IMG/VR virus record: IMGVR_UViG_3300025634_000001
Location: 1-64,000 of that record
Strand: one strand, 5' to 3'
Source: a virus
DNA: 64,000 nt
Shown: piece by piece, positions 45,042-53,207 of the stretch
Numbering within the stretch: position 1 is the stretch's first letter
How the letters are laid out: the number at the start of each line of letters is the position of its first letter
Notes under the pieces: generated by a model
Seen by the model: only the letters and a program-made list of their open reading frames with translations
Told to the model about the DNA's origin: nothing
Database searches by the model: none
Position numbers and translations under genes: made by a program

Positions 45042-46817
45042 GTGACCGCGCTCGCTGACGACGACGAGATGACCGAGCTGGTAGACGCAGACTTCCCGCG
45101 CGTAGACCTCGTGGGGAAGGGCGCCAACGGCATCCCCCGGTTCCTGGTCATGAAGAACGCGGACGGCGACGCTACCGGCCTGCTGGAGCCTGATTTCGTC
45201 CGCGACCTCATCGCGAAGGCCGAGCCCGAGCCTGCCCGTGAGCGCGCTGTGCTGTCCAACGGCATCACCCTGAACGGTTCCCCGGCTGACATCGCCGCTT
45301 TCATCCACAAGGCCGCGGAGCGCGCCGCAGTCACCGAAGTTCCCGAGGAGGCGGCCATGGCCGACACAGTGAGCAAGGCTGACATGGGCCCCGAGCTCGA
45401 TGACGGCATCGACGGCATGGACCCCACCGTCCCCCTCGCCGAACCCGACGAGATGGGCGCCGGTGACCCCACCGACCCCGGCAGCCCCGCGTGGGAGTCC
45501 ATCGACGCGGCCACCGCCCAGAAGTGGACCTCCATCCTCGCCCGCGCCCGGGTAGCCGTCGACATCCTCGCCGAGCGGGAGATGCTCGAGGCCGCCAGTG
45601 CGGACCCCGACGACATGTGCAACGCGATGGACCTCCAGGACGTGTGCAGTGCCATCGACTACGCCATCGGCGTCCTCGCCCCGTTCGCGGTCGCTGAGCA
45701 GTCGGAGGCTGACTGCGGCGAGGCGGACATGATGGCGATGGTCGGGAAGTCCGCGGGCACCGACCCTGCTGTCTTCGCCCAGGTCGCCAAGGCGATGGGC
45801 GCCGCGGACCTGAGCCTGCCGCTGCAGCAGCTGGAGTACTTCGGCGCTGTCGTCGCCAAGTCCGGCCGGGTCCTGTCCTCCGTCAACGAGGCCCACATCC
45901 GCGAGGCCAGCGCACGGCTGACTACGGTCCTGTCGTCGCTGCCGCAAGCCCCCATCACCGATGACGGCCAGCCCGTCGCCAAGGAACAGGAGAACGCCGT
46001 GGACGCAACCGAGACCGCGCCGGTCGCCAAGGCGGACTCCGCTGAGGCGCAGGCCAAGAACAGTGACCCCGTGAACGCGGGCGGGACGATGGGCATGGGT
46101 ACCCCGAAGGGCGGCGACGTCGAGGCGCTCCCCGGCGACGCGCAGACCCCCGGCCGTGAGGTCATGAAGGCCGACGGGGACGGCGGGAAGCCCGCCCAGG
46201 TCGCCGTCTACGACGCGGACGGGAACCTCGTCGGCGTCGCCAACCCCGATGACATCACGCCGCTGGCCAACGTCAAGGCCCCCGCCAGCGACGACCCCAG
46301 CCCCGACGGAGCCGAGGCGGCACCCGCCCCCGACCCCGCCGACATGACCCCGGCCCCGCCAGCGGAGACCGGAACACCGGCCGATGCCGTCGACCCTGAC
46401 GACGTGGCCAAAAGCGGAGAGCTGATCTCCGCGACCAGTCACCTGATCTCGCCTGATGCGCTCGAGAGCATCATCGCGAAGGCAGTGGCAGCAGCGCTCG
46501 GCGCGCAGGCCCCGGCACAGGACATCGCCAAGCAGGCTGATGTCGCCGGGCTCAGCGAGCAGGTCGAGACGCTGAAGGCCCGCCTCGCGACGGTGGAAGA
46601 GCAGCCCGCGGCGCCGAAGGTGTTCACCAACGGGGCGGTCCCCCCGGCGCACCAGCTGCGCGGACAGGACCAGGGTGAGGCCCGGCCGGTCGACGTCGCC
46701 AAGGCGCTCGACCTGAAGCACAAGATGTACACCGCAGAGCCGGGCGAGGCCAAGCAGATCCAGGACGACCTGACGCAGATGGCCATCGACCAGCTCGCGG
46801 CGATCCACCGCCGGTAG
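45042..46817 (+). CDS. scaffold/XkdF C-terminal-like head protein (591 aa)
   Basis: GTG 45042 with GAGGTG upstream. VDADFPRVDLVGKGANGIPRFLVMKN near residue 16 is the motif that follows XkdF protease domains in other phages. The long remainder is acidic, Ala/Pro/Asp-rich and helical, with a C-terminal coiled coil (DVAGLSEQVETLKARLATVEEQ). Directly upstream of the capsid gene this is typical of a scaffold. It was probably once continuous with the protease domain at 44316. Confidence 0.7.
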   Translation: MTALADDDEMTELVDADFPRVDLVGKGANGIPRFLVMKNADGDATGLLEPDFVRDLIAKAEPEPARERAVLSNGITLNGSPADIAAFIHKAAERAAVTEVPEEAAMADTVSKADMGPELDDGIDGMDPTVPLAEPDEMGAGDPTDPGSPAWESIDAATAQKWTSILARARVAVDILAEREMLEAASADPDDMCNAMDLQDVCSAIDYAIGVLAPFAVAEQSEADCGEADMMAMVGKSAGTDPAVFAQVAKAMGAADLSLPLQQLEYFGAVVAKSGRVLSSVNEAHIREASARLTTVLSSLPQAPITDDGQPVAKEQENAVDATETAPVAKADSAEAQAKNSDPVNAGGTMGMGTPKGGDVEALPGDAQTPGREVMKADGDGGKPAQVAVYDADGNLVGVANPDDITPLANVKAPASDDPSPDGAEAAPAPDPADMTPAPPAETGTPADAVDPDDVAKSGELISATSHLISPDALESIIAKAVAAALGAQAPAQDIAKQADVAGLSEQVETLKARLATVEEQPAAPKVFTNGAVPPAHQLRGQDQGEARPVDVAKALDLKHKMYTAEPGEAKQIQDDLTQMAIDQLAAIHRR

Positions 46818-46844
46818 CCCCGCCGCCCTTAAACGCACACCTCC

Positions 46845-46876
46845 AGCCCCCGGAGAGCGCACCGCGCCCGGGGGCT
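46845..46876 (+). terminator. hairpin between scaffold and capsid genes
   Basis: AGCCCCCGG (46845-46853) with CCGGGGGCT (46868-46876), 14-nt loop, no long T run. Followed by CTTCCGCATGCCC, which also follows the hairpin after the capsid gene. Likely sets relative expression or mRNA stability of the capsid message. Confidence 0.6.
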
Positions 46877-46901
46877 TCCGCATGCCCCCGAAGGAGGCAT
46901 C

Positions 46902-48395
46902 ATGGCTCCACCTCTCGGCCAGATGACCGAGGACACCATCGCCGCCATCGCCAAGGCGCAGACGACGGGCATCCTCGAGTCCACCGGCATCTACTCCTAT
47001 GACCTGTCCAACCTGATCTCCCTGATCCCCGTCGTCACGCCGTGGCGTGACATGGTGTCGCGGGTCAAGAGCCCTGACGGTAACCCGTACGCGATCTGGC
47101 GGGCCATCCTCAACCTCACCAACAGCCAGCCTGACGGTTCGATGGGCTTCGACTACGCGGCTCAGGAAGTCCAGTTCCAGGAGCAGGACTTCCAGGCCAG
47201 GTACAAGCCGACCGGTTACGCGGGCCTGGTCACCCAGGACGCCTACGACATGGCCACGGGCTATGCCGACCCGTACGCGGTGTCCACGTTCAACACCCTG
47301 AACCAGGTGCTGATCATGGACGACCGCAAGCTGATGGGCGCCCAGTCCTTCGCGCTCGCGTCGGCGTCGGCGCCGACCCTGACCGGCCACACGACCGGCG
47401 GCACCATCTCCGCGTCCAGCTGCTACGTCGGCGTCGCCGCCCGCACCGGGTCCGGGTACTACTACGGTTCCGGGAACAGCCAGGGGAACAGCACCCAGAT
47501 CACCGGCCTGACCGGCTCGACCAACTCGGTCACCGCGTCCGTCACGTCGGTCAAGGGCGCGGTCGCCTACGACTGGTTCTACTCGGCGAACGGCTCGACC
47601 TGGTACTACTACAGCACCACGACCACGAACACGGTGCTGATCACGACCACCATCACCAGCAACAACTCGCTGACGTCGGCGACGGTCTGCCCGGACATGT
47701 CCACCCAGTGGAAGGGCTCGGCGGGCGTCCCCACCTACAACGCCGCCGCCGACAACGGCAGCGCCAACAGCAACGACTACGACGGGCTCCTCGCGAACCT
47801 GGCCGGCGACTACAACGGCTCCGGGCAGTGGGTCCAGCCCGGCACCGGCACCGCCAACCCGGCGATCAACGCCAGCCTCGACGGCGCCGCGCTGACCCTG
47901 ACCGGCGGGACCATCACCGAGATCGAGTCCAAGCTGTTCGTCCCGCTGTGGAACCAGGTCAAGTGCTCCCCGACCGCGCTGATGGTCAACGCGGCACAGG
48001 CGCAGGAGATCGCCAACCTCATCCTGGGCGCCAACTCCGCGACGACCTACCTGCAGACCGACTCCTCGGGCCGTATCAACGTCACCGCGGGCGGCCGGGT
48101 CGGGTCCATCGTCAACGCCCCGGCAGGCGGCATGACCGTCCCCATCGAGGTCCACGTCTCCATCCCGCCGGGCACCATCGTCGCGCGCGCCGACCGGGTT
48201 CCGTTCCCGCAGGCCAACATCTCCAGCGTGTTCGAGTACCGCGCGCTGCGGGACACCGCCCAGTTCGACTACGGCATCTCGCGTGTCGCGAACACGGTCG
48301 GCGGAGGGCCGCGTAAAGAATATGAGATTCGCAGTATGGGTTCGTTCCTGTGCAGGGCTCCTGTTGCCCAGGCGGTGCTCCAGAACGTGGCCTAG
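46902..48395 (+). CDS. major capsid protein (497 aa)
   Basis: GAAGGAGG precedes ATG 46902. HK97-type features: N-terminal helix region (EDTIAAIAKAQTTGILESTGIYSYDLSNLISLIPVVTPWRD), central capsid core, and the C-terminal domain (ALMVNAAQAQEIANLIL, IEVHVSIPPGTIVARADRVPFPQAN). Residues ~165-285 form an inserted Gly/Ser/Thr-rich beta domain (ASVTSVKGAVAYDWFYSANGSTWYYYS), Ig-like, which should project from the capsomer. Its position after the scaffold supports the call. Confidence 0.85.
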   Translation: MAPPLGQMTEDTIAAIAKAQTTGILESTGIYSYDLSNLISLIPVVTPWRDMVSRVKSPDGNPYAIWRAILNLTNSQPDGSMGFDYAAQEVQFQEQDFQARYKPTGYAGLVTQDAYDMATGYADPYAVSTFNTLNQVLIMDDRKLMGAQSFALASASAPTLTGHTTGGTISASSCYVGVAARTGSGYYYGSGNSQGNSTQITGLTGSTNSVTASVTSVKGAVAYDWFYSANGSTWYYYSTTTTNTVLITTTITSNNSLTSATVCPDMSTQWKGSAGVPTYNAAADNGSANSNDYDGLLANLAGDYNGSGQWVQPGTGTANPAINASLDGAALTLTGGTITEIESKLFVPLWNQVKCSPTALMVNAAQAQEIANLILGANSATTYLQTDSSGRINVTAGGRVGSIVNAPAGGMTVPIEVHVSIPPGTIVARADRVPFPQANISSVFEYRALRDTAQFDYGISRVANTVGGGPRKEYEIRSMGSFLCRAPVAQAVLQNVA

Positions 48396-48478
48396 TTCTA
48401 GCTGCGGAAACGCGCTAACGCGTGCCGAGAACACGCGGATGCGCAACCATCGCCGCACCTAGCCCGCTTCACCTGACC

Positions 48479-48520
48479 GGAAGGCCCGGACGGCGCCTGC
48501 TCCCGCCCTCCGGGCCTTCC
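48479..48520 (+). terminator. 12-bp hairpin after capsid gene
   Basis: GGAAGGCCCGGA (48479-48490) pairs perfectly with TCCGGGCCTTCC (48509-48520); no T tract. Followed by GCATGCCC as at the hairpin upstream of the capsid gene. Confidence 0.65.
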
Positions 48521-48550
48521 GCATGCCCACCTAACCCAAGGAGCAAATCA

Positions 48551-48847
48551 ATGCGTCTTTACTCGCGCACTGGCGCGGCATCGGTCCAGCACGGCGGCCA
48601 GCGGTACGAGCCCGGCAAGTCCGGCGGGTTCGACTTCCCCGACCACGTGTCCGACGTGCTGCACCCGTTCGCGGTCCGCGGCGAGAAGCTGTGGGAGACC
48701 GACATCGAACGGCAGCGCCGCATGCTGGCCGAGGAGATGGACCGCCGCCGCGACCCCGCGTCCCTGTACGACGCGGTGGAGAAGATCATGCAAGCCGCCG
48801 AGGTGGCAGGCGCGAAGCCCTCGCGGGCCAAGTCCGAAGCGAAGTAA
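48551..48847 (+). CDS. small head protein (98 aa)
   Basis: AAGGAG before ATG 48551. SVQHGGQRYEPGKSGGFDFPDHVSDVLHPFAVRGEKLW is a compact beta region, then a charged helix (IERQRRMLAEEMDRRRD). Small proteins right after the capsid gene usually are decoration or head-completion proteins; not further assignable. Confidence 0.65.
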   Translation: MRLYSRTGAASVQHGGQRYEPGKSGGFDFPDHVSDVLHPFAVRGEKLWETDIERQRRMLAEEMDRRRDPASLYDAVEKIMQAAEVAGAKPSRAKSEAK

Positions 48848-48899
48848 CGAACCCCTGCGGGGATCTCCCGCGCCCCTTACATGACCCTGGAGGTCTCCC

Positions 48900-49562
48900 G
48901 TGCCCAATGCCAATGACGGCCTGATCGCCGCGTACGGCAACACCATCAACTCGACCTCGACGTCGCCGCAGACGGTGGCGGGCCTGATCGTCGCCCAGTC
49001 CGGCGTGTCCACCCAGGCGCTCCCCGCCGGGTACCTCGGGCAGTCGATCGCCCCGGAGGTGCTGTCTTCGACCGCCGTGGTCCTGACGACCGCCTACGGG
49101 TACCTGACCCGGATCAACGTCCCCGTCTCGGGCACCTCCACTTACCTGGATGTGGTCCTGACCACCGGGAACACGGTCACGAACGCGATCTGGGGGCTGT
49201 ACACCGGGTCGGGTGTCAACCCGGTCGCGTGGACCGCGGAGGCTCACGCCACCGTCACCGGCACCGCGAACCTGTACTCGATCCCGTGGGTGACCCCCGT
49301 AGCGCTGACCGCGGGAACCTACTACGTGTACCAGGAGCTCACCGGCACTACCCCGTCGATGCCGGGGGTGACGGCGACCGCTACCGGGTCGATCGGCGCG
49401 ACGATCCTGAACCCGAACTGCTCCCTGTCCGCCACCGTGCCGACGCTGAACGCCGCGGACCTGACCTCCGGCGCCCCGACCACGATCGGGTCGACCACCA
49501 CGCTGGCGTGGGGGACCTCGTGGGCGCTGACCGCCACGAAGCTCTGGTACGGCCTGCGGTAG
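48900..49562 (+). CDS. beta-rich virion protein (220 aa)
   Basis: GTG 48900 after GGAGG. Low charge, Thr/Ser/Gly/Val-rich strands (VVLTTAYGYLTRINVPVSGTSTYLDVVLTTGNTVTNAIWGLYTG, YYVYQELTGTTPSMPGV), no signal peptide. Same style as 52604-53125 and the fibre N-terminus, so it is a likely decoration or fibre-associated protein. Confidence 0.65.
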   Translation: MPNANDGLIAAYGNTINSTSTSPQTVAGLIVAQSGVSTQALPAGYLGQSIAPEVLSSTAVVLTTAYGYLTRINVPVSGTSTYLDVVLTTGNTVTNAIWGLYTGSGVNPVAWTAEAHATVTGTANLYSIPWVTPVALTAGTYYVYQELTGTTPSMPGVTATATGSIGATILNPNCSLSATVPTLNAADLTSGAPTTIGSTTTLAWGTSWALTATKLWYGLR

Positions 49563-49571
49563 GGTGCTTGA

Positions 49572-49619
49572 CCTGAACCGCCAGCCCTGCGCGTATCGCG
49601 GGGTGGCTGGCGGTTCAGG
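49572..49619. terminator. 15-bp perfect hairpin before glycosyltransferase gene
   Basis: CCTGAACCGCCAGCC (49572-49586) and its exact complement (49605-49619), 18-nt loop. No T tract. It begins 9 bp after the previous stop, so it probably terminates or dampens transcription before the sugar-transfer cassette. Confidence 0.7.
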
Positions 49620-49655
49620 CCGGCGCTGCCGCGGAAACGATGGAAGGCGATCCAG

Positions 49656-50795
49656 ATAAAGATCCTCTGGCATTCAAACGGGCCGTGGAACCGTAGCGGG
49701 TACGGCAAGCAGACCGCACTGTTCGTCCCCCGGATAGCCGCCCTCGGGCATGAGGTCGTCATCGCCTCCCCGTACACCTTCGGCGGGACGCCGCTGGAAT
49801 GGGAAGGGTTCACCGTCCTTCCGTGCTCGCGGGACACCGCCGGGAACGACGTCTTCACCGCCAACTACGAGTACTTCGGCGCGGACCTCGCCATCACCCT
49901 GTGCGATGTGTTCGGGCTGATGAAATGCGCCCCGGAACTCGCCGGGCTGAACGTGGCCCACTGGTTCCCCGTGGACACCGACCCGCTCGGCGAAGGTGAC
50001 GTCACCGTCCTGCGGGAAGGCCAGGGCGTCCCTGTGGCCATGTCCCGCTTCGGTGAGCGTGTCCTCCGCGGTGAGGGCGCGGACCCCCTGTACGTGCCGC
50101 ACGGCACCGACACGGCGGTCTACTGCCCCGGCGACCCGGCTCCTTACCGGGACACCGTTCCGGGGATCGGGCCGGGCACGTTCGTCATCGGGCTGTGCGC
50201 GATGAACAGGGACCCGCAGCGCAAGGGCTTCCACGAGCAGATGCTGGCGTTCTCCCGGTTCCACGCGAGGCACCCCGACTCGTTCCTGGCGCTGCACACG
50301 TCCCCGGTGAACAATCCCGGCATCAACCTGCCCGGCATGGCGGCCAGGCTCGGGATCTCCGGTGCCGTCGCGTGGCCCGACTCCTACAGCTACGACATGG
50401 GCCTCGTCACCGAAGAGCAGATGGCCACCTGGTACCGGGGCCTGGACATCCTGTCGCTGTGCTCCTACGCGGAAGGGTTCGGCCTCCCGCTGGCAGAGGC
50501 CCAGGCGTGCGGGATTCCCGTGGTCACGACCGACGGGTCCGCGATGTCTGAGCTGTGCGGCGCCGGATGGGTGGTGTCCGGGACGCCATTCTGGGCCAAC
50601 GGGCACGGGGCATGGTGGAAACGGCCCGACGCCGACGACATCGACCAGGCGTACGAGGCGGCATGGCAGGCCCGCGAAGCCGGCCAGCTGCCGCGCAAGC
50701 AGGCCCGCGACTTCGCGATGCTGTATGACGCCGACCGGGTGTTCACCCAGTTCTGGAAGCCGGTCCTCGCCGAGCTCGAAGCCCGCATCACCTAG
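49656..50795 (+). CDS. GT-B glycosyltransferase, family 4-like, apparent ATA start (379 aa)
   Basis: The family N-terminus KILWHSNGPWNRSGYGKQT...ALGHEVVIASPYTF reads in frame only from ATA 49656, which has GGAAGG at 8 bp; no ATG, GTG or TTG occurs in frame between the upstream stop and GTG 49908. The C-terminal Rossmann domain has TFVIGLCAMNRDPQRKGF, VTEEQMATWYRGLDILSLCSYAEGFGLPLAEAQACGIPVVTTDGSAMSEL. It should transfer a nucleotide-activated sugar, possibly to the capsid or fibre. Neighbours are a methyltransferase and a GT-A enzyme. Confidence 0.82.
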   Translation: MKILWHSNGPWNRSGYGKQTALFVPRIAALGHEVVIASPYTFGGTPLEWEGFTVLPCSRDTAGNDVFTANYEYFGADLAITLCDVFGLMKCAPELAGLNVAHWFPVDTDPLGEGDVTVLREGQGVPVAMSRFGERVLRGEGADPLYVPHGTDTAVYCPGDPAPYRDTVPGIGPGTFVIGLCAMNRDPQRKGFHEQMLAFSRFHARHPDSFLALHTSPVNNPGINLPGMAARLGISGAVAWPDSYSYDMGLVTEEQMATWYRGLDILSLCSYAEGFGLPLAEAQACGIPVVTTDGSAMSELCGAGWVVSGTPFWANGHGAWWKRPDADDIDQAYEAAWQAREAGQLPRKQARDFAMLYDADRVFTQFWKPVLAELEARIT

Positions 50796-50809
50796 GGAAG
50801 GGCACGCCG

Positions 50810-51025
50810 ATGGCCGAGGTCAACGAGACCACCCAGCGGAAATGCGACCGCTGCGGCGAACTGTCCGCCCCGGCCGCGAAAGGAGGCGTGCCGGACGGGT
50901 GGCTGACGGGCCTGGGCCTGCGGGTGCCGGGGACGTTCGACGTCTACGACGACCTCGACCCCGCGTGCGCGTCGCTGGCTGTGGTGCAGGCGGTCGTGCC
51001 GGTACCTGCGGAGGACGCGGTTTAA
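50810..51025 (+). CDS. small zinc-knuckle protein (71 aa)
   Basis: KCDRCGELSAPAAKGGVPDGWLTGLGLRVPGTFDVYDDLDPACA: C-x2-C and a later Cys. It sits between the glycosyltransferase and methyltransferase genes. Unknown. Confidence 0.6.
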   Translation: MAEVNETTQRKCDRCGELSAPAAKGGVPDGWLTGLGLRVPGTFDVYDDLDPACASLAVVQAVVPVPAEDAV

Positions 51026-51027
51026 CG

Positions 51028-51636
51028 ATGCCGCTCGCCCGCACCTTCGACCCCGCCACCGGCAAGGTCATCACCACCCTGCACGACGCGTACCTGGACA
51101 GGCTGTCCCGGTGGAGCGACATCCAGGAATACCTCCCGTTCCTGCACGAGCAGGCCCGGTCCCGCAAGGGCGTGCGGGTGCTGGAGCTGGGCAGCAGGCG
51201 GGCGAACTCCACCCTGACGTTCCTCGCGGGGGCAACCGAGTCCGGCGGGCACGTCTGGTCGGCGGACATCGACAACATACTGACCCACGCCGGCGGGATC
51301 GGCCCGTGGGCGGACTGCCCCCGGTGGACGTTCATCTGCGGCGACGACATGAACCCCGCCCTGCAAGCGCTCCTCCCGCCTGAGGTTGACGTGTTCTTCC
51401 TCGACACCAGCCACGAGTACGAGCACACCCTCGCCGAGCTCCGCGCCTACATGCCCCGCGTGGCGGCGGGCGGGATCGCCCTGTTCCACGACACGAACCT
51501 CATCGGCTGGCCCGGCTACCAGTGGGACCGGGACATCCCCCCGGTACGCGCGGCGCTGGACGACTACTGCGCGGAAACCGGGATCACCTGGGAGAACATG
51601 CCGGGTGATTACGGGCTCGGGGTCATCCGGCCGTGA
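51028..51636 (+). CDS. SAM-dependent methyltransferase (202 aa)
   Basis: Class I fold: RVLELGSRRANSTLTFLAGA is the SAM-binding loop, VWSADIDNI the acidic end of strand 2, FICGDD, and VDVFFLDTSHEYEHTLAELRAYMPRVAAGGIALFHDTNLIGWPG the Methyltransf_24-like core. This subgroup often methylates small molecules or sugars. Being placed between two glycosyltransferases, it may modify a glycan carried by the virion. Confidence 0.82.
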   Translation: MPLARTFDPATGKVITTLHDAYLDRLSRWSDIQEYLPFLHEQARSRKGVRVLELGSRRANSTLTFLAGATESGGHVWSADIDNILTHAGGIGPWADCPRWTFICGDDMNPALQALLPPEVDVFFLDTSHEYEHTLAELRAYMPRVAAGGIALFHDTNLIGWPGYQWDRDIPPVRAALDDYCAETGITWENMPGDYGLGVIRP

Positions 51637-51782
51637 CCGTGAACCCGCGGCTGCTGGACCTGCTGGACCGGGACGAACTCGACTGGGATGACCCGAGGCA
51701 CCGCGAGGCGTACCTGCGCGCATGGGTGAACCGCGACCTGCCCGTGAAGGCGGAGGGGAGAGAACCTGATGACCAGCGGTGA
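51633..51782 (+). CDS. hypothetical peptide (49 aa)
   Basis: GTG 51633 overlaps the methyltransferase stop (GTGA) and the stop overlaps the next gene by 14 bp. LLDLLDRDELDWDDPRHREAYLRAWVNRDL is a charged helical peptide. Coupling is the main evidence. Confidence 0.5.
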   Translation: MTVNPRLLDLLDRDELDWDDPRHREAYLRAWVNRDLPVKAEGREPDDQR

Positions 51783-52476
51783 CCTGCTCGTGATCGTCCC
51801 CTCTCGCGGACGGCCTGGAAATATCGCCAGGCTCCTCGACTCCGTTCACGCCACCGCCAGGGCGCAGACGCACCTGCACGTCGCCGTGGACGACGACGAC
51901 GAGAAACTGCCCCAGTACCGGACGGTCATGGACCATGCGGGCCGGGACGGCGACACCCTGGAGACCGGGCCGCGTAAGGGCCTGTGCGCATGGACGAACG
52001 AGGTAGCCGTCCGCCGTGCGGGCGAGTACCCGTTCCTCGCCAGCTTCGGTGATGACATGGTGCCCCGCACCCCCGGCTGGGACGCGGCCCTCCTGCGCGG
52101 GATCGCGCACATGGGCGGGACCGGGACCGTCTACCCGTGGGACGGCGCCAGGGAAGACATCCCCGAGGCCGTCGCCCTCTCCAGTGACATCGTGACCGCG
52201 CTCGGCTGGATGTGCGAGCCGACGCTGAAGCACTGGTACCCCGACAACGTGTGGGCGGACCTGGGGCGCGGAGCGGGCTGCCTGCGGCACCTCCGCGCCG
52301 TCGCCGTCGATCACCTGAACGTGGCCGCGCAGGCTAAGCCCGACGCGACCGCCCGCGACAACGGGCGATCCCTGGACGATGACCGTGAGGCGTACTGGCA
52401 GTGGCGGGCCACCCGGATGGCCGGTGACATCGCGACGATCGTGAAGCTCCGCGAGAAGACGCTTCAGCCTGCTTAG
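51769..52476 (+). CDS. GT-A glycosyltransferase-like protein (235 aa)
   Basis: LLVIVPSRGRPGNIARLLDSV is a GT2-like nucleotide-binding start; FLASFGDDMVPRTPGWDAALL holds a D-D pair in the DxD position; LGWMCEPTLKHWYPDNVWADLG follows. GGAGGGGAG precedes ATG 51769. It completes a glycosyltransferase-methyltransferase-glycosyltransferase cassette. Confidence 0.78.
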   Translation: MTSGDLLVIVPSRGRPGNIARLLDSVHATARAQTHLHVAVDDDDEKLPQYRTVMDHAGRDGDTLETGPRKGLCAWTNEVAVRRAGEYPFLASFGDDMVPRTPGWDAALLRGIAHMGGTGTVYPWDGAREDIPEAVALSSDIVTALGWMCEPTLKHWYPDNVWADLGRGAGCLRHLRAVAVDHLNVAAQAKPDATARDNGRSLDDDREAYWQWRATRMAGDIATIVKLREKTLQPA

Positions 52477-52603
52477 GCCAGGCGTCCGGAAAGCGCCGAG
52501 ATCGAAGAGCGCGCCCATAGCCTCGCCCGGCGCCTGCTTTTCCCGCACTTCCGGCTTGCGTGCCGGGTAAAGAAAACCAACCTGACACAAGGAGAGGGTT
52601 AAA

Positions 52604-53125
52604 TTGGCGATCGGCCGCACATATAACGTCGACAGTGGTCAGACGACCGGAATTTCGATCGGCACGGGCGGAGTCGGGGGCACTGAGTATGTCCTGATGT
52701 ACGGCGGGACTGCCGGCGAGTTCAACATCAGCGCCATCCGCGTCGGCACCTACTCCGGCTCCTCGGCGTCGTACCCGTCGAACGGGACGATCACGTGGCG
52801 GATCCGCAGGGTGTCCTCCACGAACTCCGCCACCCTCGTGGGTACCGGCACCGCGTACCCGGTGAGCCAGTCCACGACCGCCGCCTCGAGCGTGTGGATC
52901 TACTCCACCGCGAACGGGTCGGGCACCGCGACGTTCGCCACTCCCGGCAACGTGCTGTGGTCCCAGACGACCCCGTGCACCGCCGGCGCGAACTGGGGTG
53001 AGTGGTTCACCCCCGGCTTCGAGCTGAACTGCACCAACTCCACCCTCGCGATCACCTACGAGCTCGGTGCGGCGGGTACCACGTCCGCGGTGAACCTGAT
53101 GCCGGAACTGGTCATCTCCGAGTAA
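52604..53125 (+). CDS. beta-rich virion protein (173 aa)
   Basis: TTG 52604 with AAGGAG at 9 bp. A jelly-roll-like sequence (TEYVLMYGGTAGEFNISAIRVGTYSG, TITWRIRRVSSTNSATLVGTG, NSTLAITYEL). Probably a fibre-associated or decoration protein next to the large fibre gene. The 127 bp before it hold no gene. Confidence 0.65.
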   Translation: MAIGRTYNVDSGQTTGISIGTGGVGGTEYVLMYGGTAGEFNISAIRVGTYSGSSASYPSNGTITWRIRRVSSTNSATLVGTGTAYPVSQSTTAASSVWIYSTANGSGTATFATPGNVLWSQTTPCTAGANWGEWFTPGFELNCTNSTLAITYELGAAGTTSAVNLMPELVISE

Positions 53126-53160
53126 CGATGCCGTCGCGTAACAAGTAAGGCAGGTGCCTC

Positions 53161-53192
53161 TGGAGGTGTGCTGTGATTGCAACGCACTTCCA
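53161..53192. repeat. imperfect hairpin in the fibre-gene leader
   Basis: 13-bp arms (53161-53173 and 53180-53192) with two G-U pairs and one mismatch, 6-nt loop, ending 15 bp before ATG 53208. It may influence translation of the fibre message. Confidence 0.45.
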
Positions 53193-53207
53193 GGATAGAC
53201 GGCAGTC

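Noticed and set aside
44697-48458. 1253-codon open frame on the minus strand
   Set aside because: It runs antisense to scaffold and capsid genes with low-complexity G/D/R/V composition; only its last 104 codons (44697-45011) read as a real protein with a promoter.
51022-52620. 532-codon open frame on the minus strand
   Set aside because: Antisense to the methyltransferase and GT-A genes, which have clear motifs.
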